Shown here: positions 15,347 through 20,013 of the stretch, in pieces
Layout: every line of letters starts with the position of its first letter
Numbering within the stretch: the first letter of the stretch is position 1
NCBI GenBank assembly: GCA_910588775.1
Contig: CAJURH010000036.1
Location: 1 to 20,013, forward strand
From: an uncultured Lachnospiraceae bacterium
GTDB taxonomy: Bacteria > Bacillota > Clostridia > Lachnospirales > Lachnospiraceae
Direction of reading: 5' to 3'
DNA length: 20,013 nt
The notes under the pieces: generated by a model
The model's database searches: none
What the model saw: the letters and a program-made list of their open reading frames with translations, nothing else
What the model was told of the DNA's origin: nothing
Program-made: the position numbers and the translations under genes

Positions 15347-16435
15347 TCAATACTCCAATGTCTCCATATATTTCATATACCGCACCACCATCAGGGCAAT
15401 TTTAAAGGTAATGGCATCCTCAAATATACGCAGATCCAGCCCTGTGCTTTTTTGCAGTTTATCCAGCCGATATACCAAAGTGTTCCTGTGAATATAAAGC
15501 TGTCTGGAAGTCTCTGACACATTTAAGCTGTTTTCAAAGAATTTATCTATGGTCACCAAAATTTCTTCGTCGAAATCATCCGGCGACTTTCCCTCAAAGA
15601 TTTCGCGGATAAACATCTTACAAAGCGGTATGGGAAGCTGGTAAATCAGCCGGCCGATGCCAAGAGAACTGTAGGCGATCACATCCCTCTCACCGAAGAA
15701 TATCTTTCCAACATCCAGAGCCATGCGCGCTTCTTTGTAGGACCGGGACACTTCTTTTAATTCCCGGACAATGGAGCCATAGGCAATATGGCTGCCCGAC
15801 TGTTTATCCAATCCCAGCGAATCCAGAATGCTCCTGGCCAGCTTATCCATCTCCTCATAGCCTTCGTCTTCCGCCAGCTCCTTTACGATAATAATGCTCT
15901 TTTCGTCCACTGCCGTAATAAAATCTCCGCTTTTACCATGAAACAGCGCTTTTACATTTTCCACAGAATGGTGTTCTTTCTCCTGATTAATCTCCAAGAT
16001 GAACACCACCCTGCGTACGTCCGCCTCTATATGAAGTTTTTTTGCGCGGTTATATATATCCACCAACAGCAGATTATCCAAAAGCAGATTCTTTATAAAA
16101 CTGTCCTTGTCAAATCTTTCTTTATACGCCACAATTAGGCTTTGGATCTGAAATGCGGCCAGCTTACCCACCATATAGGAGTCTTCATTATCCCCGTGGA
16201 CCATCAGAATGTAATCCAACTGATGATCGTCACTGACCTTAAAATACTGGCACCCTTTAATCAACTGGCTTTCTGCCTGAGACTGCGCAAAGTCTTTCAC
16301 CTCCACAAAATCTGAAACATTTTCCGAAAATGTGGAGGCCAGACACTTCCCCTCTGCATCCATAATGCACAGGTCTGTCCTTGATATTTCCTTTAATCCT
16401 TCTAAAGTATTTTGAAGCACTTGATTCGATATCAT
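15347..16435 (-). CDS. PucR/CdaR-type transcriptional regulator
   Basis: A protein of about 362 residues. The N-terminal part (MISNQVLQNTLEGLKEISRT...) resembles the sugar-diacid-recognition type sensor region, and a middle GGDEF-like fold without catalytic motif follows (YGSIVRELKEVSRSYKEARM is typical of this family). The C-terminal PucR-type helix-turn-helix includes NVSETSRQLYIHRNTLVYRL and DKLQKSTGLDLR. Such proteins activate catabolic genes in response to small molecules. The real ligand here is unknown, and sugar diacids should not be assumed. The start at 16435 is favoured since GGGTGA four bases upstream aligns with the extended anti-Shine-Dalgarno; the ATG at 16459 has no site. It lies between the MoxR/VWA pair and ftsE, all codirectional. 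An inverted repeat in the AT-rich upstream gap may be an operator. Confidence 0.85.
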   Translation of the reverse strand: MISNQVLQNTLEGLKEISRTDLCIMDAEGKCLASTFSENVSDFVEVKDFAQSQAESQLIKGCQYFKVSDDHQLDYILMVHGDNEDSYMVGKLAAFQIQSLIVAYKERFDKDSFIKNLLLDNLLLVDIYNRAKKLHIEADVRRVVFILEINQEKEHHSVENVKALFHGKSGDFITAVDEKSIIIVKELAEDEGYEEMDKLARSILDSLGLDKQSGSHIAYGSIVRELKEVSRSYKEARMALDVGKIFFGERDVIAYSSLGIGRLIYQLPIPLCKMFIREIFEGKSPDDFDEEILVTIDKFFENSLNVSETSRQLYIHRNTLVYRLDKLQKSTGLDLRIFEDAITFKIALMVVRYMKYMETLEY

Positions 16436-16502
16436 CCTCTCACCCAATCCCTTTCCCATATTTCAAAAGACGGAATCTCATACGTATCTGAACTCTATTC
16501 TA

Positions 16503-16559
16503 ATACAAAATATACAAAAAAGAAAGCATAAATATAAAATTCTTGTAAATATTTTGTAT
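16503..16559. promoter_or_regulatory. Inverted repeat upstream of the PucR-type regulator gene
   Basis: ATACAAAATAT (16503-16513) and its exact reverse complement ATATTTTGTAT (16549-16559) lie 35 bases apart in a very AT-rich gap between the VWA gene and the regulator. A third similar sequence (TATTGTAT) is nearby. The arrangement suggests an operator or looping site for autoregulation. In AT-rich DNA an 11-base match has a real chance of being fortuitous. Confidence 0.35.
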
Positions 16560-16604
16560 AAAATTACCTATATTGTATCTTGTGCTCCAAATTATTTGAC
16601 AATT

Positions 16605-18374
16605 TTACAAATCTCTGTCTAACTGACGAGTCAGATATTTTCCCACAATTTTCGAGAAGTTTTCGATATCATGAATATAAGCGAAGTCTTTGCCGAAAAT
16701 CTTTTTCTCCGTGGCTAAATCCTTCTCTTCCCCTGCAAACACACCCAACACACTGACGCCCATATTCCGCAGCTTTCTGACCTCAAACCCTGTATCCCGA
16801 ATGGCGTACTTGCCCTCGTAAGGTTTAGGATTGCGGGCATTGGGACGATTTAAAATCACGTCATAGGGTCTGCCGTCGCTTAAGATGATCAGAATCTTCT
16901 TTTCTTCTTCCCGCAACAAAAGATCATAGCCCGCCGCTTTTACCGCCAGACCATCCCGGTTATTGGAGGACGTCATATAGTCAAAAATTCGCTCGTTGCG
17001 GCTTCTGTCATCATCATAATCCCGGAACCGATGCATAATCGTATAGTCCCAGAAAGTGCAAAAACTCATCACCCGGTGGGCGATTCCCACATTGCTGAGA
17101 CTTTCGCTGATCATGTATCCCTGAATGGCCACTTCCCCTTGCCTGGTGCGCTGGGAACCGCTGGCATCAATCAGCACATCCACCACAAAATCCGAGTTAT
17201 CCCCTTTGACCTCTTTGCGGAACAAGCGCGTATCGTCTGTGCGGCCCACTTTCCACATTTTCGCCGGCACAACCCGACCCCAATGGGAATCCACTTCCAT
17301 CACTTCGCTGCGCATAACCAGAGATTTTCTCAATGCGTCCGTAAGAGCGCTGATATTGCGCTTCACTGTGCGGTGTTTATCATAATAAAGAAATCGGTTC
17401 TTCTCCCGGTTCTTCCTGGCATATTCCAACTGGTAATTGTGTTTCACAGGATTTTGCAGAATCCCTTCTGTAAAATACAGGCTACAGTCACTGTGGATAT
17501 CCCGGCACATATGATAATTAATCCGTTTATTGTCCCTCTCCGGCAAATAGGTGAGTCCAAAATTCAGTTCCACATAAGAATGCATCTTCTCCAGAGCTTC
17601 CGGCGTAACCACCTTAATAGTCTGTTTCTGAGGAGCGCGGTCTTCTTTTACCTCTTCCTCTTCCAGCTCCTCCAGACTTTCCATATTGGTGATATTGTCC
17701 GTCAACTGCTCCAGATAAGTCTCCATGGCGTCTTCGTACATTTCCTCGGATAAGAAATCCTGCCAGGAAAATTCCGCCAGCTCTTCTAAGGTTACGGCCA
17801 AAACTTTTTCCAAATCCCCGTGGTTCTTCTCAAAGTTCGGGTCCACCACCTGGTTATACAACTGATCGATGATCTCGATGAGCTGACGGCTGGTGGGCGC
17901 CTGGTTGCACTGATATACCAGTTTCATCCATTCCCGCACCTGTCTTTCAGACGGATCTCGATCATCCATATATTTCTTCATCATGGCAAACTTCAACCGT
18001 CCCCAAGGCGTGCCCGCCATGCGCTCAAATTCCTGATCCAAAATTGCGTCAAAGGCTTTTCTGCAGATTGCATCCACCCCCGGCCGTTCTGCACGGATAC
18101 GTTCACCCACGGCCTCCTCCATGCAGAGCTGGGCGATGCTGGTCAGCGGACCTTCTTCCGCCTCCATATATATTTTTTTGATAAGGTAAAGCCCCAGCTC
18201 TTCTTTGTCGTAATATTTGGCAAACGCTCCCTGCTTCACCCCGTCATAGAGGGCAATCTCCTTGGTTCGAAGGAACGCCTCCACGTCCGGTTTCATATCC
18301 AGGGTGTAATCCCCGCTCACCGTCCACAATAAATTTTTAATTCTATTTTCTAATTCCAGTTGATTCTCATCCAT
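16605..18374 (-). CDS. VWA-domain protein, partner of the MoxR-type ATPase (NorD/CobT-like layout)
   Basis: A cytosolic protein of 589 residues without signal peptide. The N-terminal two-thirds (about 1-390) is mostly helical and not recognised as a named domain; it contains an acidic stretch (LEELEEEEVKED, about 234-246). The C-terminal von Willebrand A domain (about 395-589) has the metal-site motif DASGS (403-407) after FVVDVLI, a second-loop segment SNNRDG, and LIILSDGRPYD. A C-terminal VWA fused to a long variable N-terminal region and paired with an AAA+ ATPase is the layout of NorD, CbbO and CobT, which help activate or load metal into enzymes. The target here is unknown. The start at 18374 has GGGA eight bases upstream; the ATG at 18380 is also possible. 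It overlaps the ATPase gene, so the two are cotranslated. Confidence 0.88.
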   Translation of the reverse strand: MDENQLELENRIKNLLWTVSGDYTLDMKPDVEAFLRTKEIALYDGVKQGAFAKYYDKEELGLYLIKKIYMEAEEGPLTSIAQLCMEEAVGERIRAERPGVDAICRKAFDAILDQEFERMAGTPWGRLKFAMMKKYMDDRDPSERQVREWMKLVYQCNQAPTSRQLIEIIDQLYNQVVDPNFEKNHGDLEKVLAVTLEELAEFSWQDFLSEEMYEDAMETYLEQLTDNITNMESLEELEEEEVKEDRAPQKQTIKVVTPEALEKMHSYVELNFGLTYLPERDNKRINYHMCRDIHSDCSLYFTEGILQNPVKHNYQLEYARKNREKNRFLYYDKHRTVKRNISALTDALRKSLVMRSEVMEVDSHWGRVVPAKMWKVGRTDDTRLFRKEVKGDNSDFVVDVLIDASGSQRTRQGEVAIQGYMISESLSNVGIAHRVMSFCTFWDYTIMHRFRDYDDDRSRNERIFDYMTSSNNRDGLAVKAAGYDLLLREEEKKILIILSDGRPYDVILNRPNARNPKPYEGKYAIRDTGFEVRKLRNMGVSVLGVFAGEEKDLATEKKIFGKDFAYIHDIENFSKIVGKYLTRQLDRDL

Positions 18375-19284
18375 AGACATTTTCCCTGGTCCAGCTCTCC
18401 GGTATCCTGGTCACTACCACATCGTCTACAATCTCTTTTTCAAAAATATCAAATGTCTTGTTGGTCACGCCCATACGCACTGCCTGAAGCGGCCGAAGGC
18501 CCGTCTGTATCGTTCCCATAGCCGCCAAAATGCCCCGCAGATCCAGCGCTTTGGTGGATATTTCACTGTTATCCGCCTTCAACTGCAAGTCCAAAAACAA
18601 TCCCACAAACTGTTCCACCGCTTCCGGCTTTGCATTGGGATAAGATTTGCGGATAATAAATTCCAGCGTGTCCGCCGTCTGGGCAGGCATGTCAATGACC
18701 AGGAATCTGGACACCAGCGCTTCATTCAATTCCTTGGTTCCCGCATATCCATAATTCATTGTGCCGATGAACCGGGCCGCCGGATGCAGATCAATCTTAT
18801 GGTATCCAGGCACGTCGATGCTTCTGCGGTAGTCCAGCGTGGCGTGCAATACGGAAACCGCATCGTTTTTCGCCATATTGATCTCATCCAGAATGCCGAA
18901 TCCACCGTACTGGGCGCACTGATAAATGCTTCCGCGGCGCAGCTTCACCTGATTATCCTCAAAAGTGTCCGTTCCAATCAACTCCGCACTGCCTGTATTC
19001 ACATGGAAAGACACATTATAGGTGGGACGATGGAATATATATGCCAGAGTCTCCGCCAGAATATTTTTTCCTGTGGCTTTGGCTCCCGTTAAAAGGATAT
19101 TCTCCCCTTTTAGCAAACCCGCGATGGCCATCTCCAAGATCTCTTTTCCATAAAATGGTATGGCAGGCTTTATAATACGATTTGCGGCTTCCTCCGCCAC
19201 CGAATATTTCTTGCGAAATTCTTCAATCCCCTGAATCAGCTCTGAATTCACCTGCTGCTCTTTTAAAAAATTCAAATCTTCCAT
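18367..19284 (-). CDS. AAA+ ATPase, MoxR-type (NorQ/CbbQ/CobS-like)
   Basis: A 305-residue AAA+ ATPase. Walker A is atypical: GAKATGKN (67-74), with Asn where Ser or Thr is usual. Walker B is GGFGILDEIN (Asp133, Glu134), sensor 1 is FIGTMNYGYAG (Asn177) and the arginine finger is in LVSRF (Arg193). The segment FHVNTGSAELIGTDTFE before Walker B, and the DEINMA motif, are typical of MoxR and dynein-related AAA proteins. Such ATPases usually act with a VWA protein as chaperones for complex or metal-cofactor maturation, and the next gene encodes one. The start ATG at 19284 has GGGAG seven bases upstream, and a well-formed promoter lies before it. The asparagine could weaken Mg-ATP handling, but may equally be normal for this subfamily. 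Confidence 0.9.
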   Translation of the reverse strand: MEDLNFLKEQQVNSELIQGIEEFRKKYSVAEEAANRIIKPAIPFYGKEILEMAIAGLLKGENILLTGAKATGKNILAETLAYIFHRPTYNVSFHVNTGSAELIGTDTFEDNQVKLRRGSIYQCAQYGGFGILDEINMAKNDAVSVLHATLDYRRSIDVPGYHKIDLHPAARFIGTMNYGYAGTKELNEALVSRFLVIDMPAQTADTLEFIIRKSYPNAKPEAVEQFVGLFLDLQLKADNSEISTKALDLRGILAAMGTIQTGLRPLQAVRMGVTNKTFDIFEKEIVDDVVVTRIPESWTRENVYG

Positions 19285-19340
19285 ATCTCTTCTCCCTAGG
19301 CTAATTTATTCACTTACGCAAATACCGCCATGATGGGGAT

Positions 19341-19369
19341 ATTTTACCATAGCCCATTCCCAGTTGCAA
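19341..19369 (-). promoter_or_regulatory. Putative sigma-A promoter for the MoxR/VWA pair
   Basis: TTGCAA (complement of 19364-19369) and TAAAAT (complement of 19341-19346) are separated by exactly 17 bases, close to the ideal. The predicted leader is about 50 nt. It sits just after the stop of the preceding gene, without a terminator between them. Confidence 0.65.
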
Positions 19370-19375
19370 GTTCAC

Positions 19376-20013
19376 TTAAGAATTAATCTTCTTTCTCTTT
19401 TTCGTGGCAAATGAGTACCGATACCAGTTCTTTCCTGACTGATATGTGATGGATTTATCCGTCAGATTCTTGCAGGCATTCACCGTAATTTTTCCGGTTA
19501 GATATTTATTCTTATTCGCTGAAAGGCTGCATGATCGCACTCTCACTTTCCAGCCTCTGGCTGCGCTGCCTGAAATTGTTTCCACATAATAGACTTTGGA
19601 TTTGATTATGACGGCGGCCAGGCACTTGGAAGAAATCTTCTTTCCTCTGCCGGTCACTGCGTTCCATATGCTGTAGGACTGCGGCTTTATCTTGGAAGAG
19701 TATGGCTTGACCAAAATGTATCTTCCTGAATGGTCCGCCACCGTCGAATTTGAACGAATGGATTTTTTCTTAAATGTTTTTGTATCCATGGCCCACAAGT
19801 TTCGTTTACCTGAACTGGCGGCCTTTTCATAATACAGATTTTTTCCATATATGAATTTCAGATACGCTTTCGCGCCTATCTGCGCGATTTTTTCTTTACC
19901 GCCTTTCTTTTTTTGCCGGTATATGACGGTTTTATAGTTTGAACCGTTGGGAATGAAGTCTGCCGAATATGTATAGGAGCTCTTTTTCACAGTCCCGCCT
20001 GCCCCCACTTTCG
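19376..20013 (-). CDS. Basic Tyr/Lys/Ser-rich protein, C-terminal part (5' end beyond window)
   Basis: At least 212 C-terminal residues are visible and the frame stays open to the window edge, so the true start is not known. The sequence is rich in Lys, Ser and Tyr with short beta-strand-like segments at regular spacing (YKTVIYRQKKKGGKEKIAQI, AYLKFIYGKNLYYEKA, RYILVKPYS, AAVIIKSKVYYVETISG, WKVRVRSCSLS, WYRYSFATKKRKKI). This pattern suggests a repeated beta-sheet fold such as a propeller (DUF5050/TolB-like), often on secreted clostridial proteins. No anchor, sortase motif or catalytic motif is visible in this part. The family is not recognised with confidence. It lies upstream of the MoxR/VWA promoter, in the same direction. 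Confidence 0.7.
   Translation of the reverse strand, partial: KVGAGGTVKKSSYTYSADFIPNGSNYKTVIYRQKKKGGKEKIAQIGAKAYLKFIYGKNLYYEKAASSGKRNLWAMDTKTFKKKSIRSNSTVADHSGRYILVKPYSSKIKPQSYSIWNAVTGRGKKISSKCLAAVIIKSKVYYVETISGSAARGWKVRVRSCSLSANKNKYLTGKITVNACKNLTDKSITYQSGKNWYRYSFATKKRKKINS

Noticed and set aside
15138..15350. 70-residue minus-strand frame between the PucR-type regulator and ftsE
   Set aside because: It covers the predicted ftsE promoter and the leader hairpin, has no proper ribosome binding site, and its composition is not protein-like.

Overview
The window looks like chromosomal DNA of an anaerobic, low-to-mid GC Firmicute, most likely a Lachnospiraceae-type gut clostridium. This rests on the gene content (K+-dependent membrane pyrophosphatase, DegV, ftsEX with an S41 protease, GH36 alpha-galactosidase, a PucR/CdaR-type regulator) and on strong AGGAGG-type ribosome binding sites. 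All recognisable genes lie on the minus strand, so the biological reading order runs from 20013 down to 1. The genus is an inference.

Layout in transcription order. (a) 20013-19376: C-terminal part of a basic, probably surface-exposed repeat or beta-propeller-like protein, cut by the window edge. (b) 19284-16605: an AAA+ MoxR-type ATPase and a VWA protein in an overlapping pair, with a good promoter, resembling NorQ/NorD, CbbQ/CbbO and CobS/CobT pairs. (c) 16435-15347: a PucR/CdaR-type regulator. (d) 15116-12188: ftsE, ftsX and an S41 C-terminal processing protease, the cell-envelope and division unit; no EnvC-like hydrolase gene lies between ftsX and the protease. (e) 12049-10011: degV and alr, with a promoter in front and an intrinsic terminator behind. 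(f) 9935-4983: alpha-galactosidase, a YczE-type membrane protein and a YyaL-type thioredoxin-fold protein, tightly packed. (g) 4864-2732: hppA, with its own promoter. (h) 2544-1174: a membrane-anchored diguanylate cyclase ending in a very strong terminator. (i) 1066-1: a degraded accessory patch with a TnpV-like transposon remnant, a frameshifted GyrI-like effector-binding domain and then the intact start of an AraC-family regulator that leaves the window.

Most of the window is ordinary chromosomal backbone. The parts that deserve attention are the MoxR/VWA pair with an atypical Walker A, a short element that occurs in the 5' leaders of both the diguanylate cyclase and the S41 protease genes, the missing hydrolase in the ftsEX locus, the structured leader of ftsE, and the mobile-element scar at the left end. 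I found no CRISPR array, tRNA, rRNA or intact insertion sequence.
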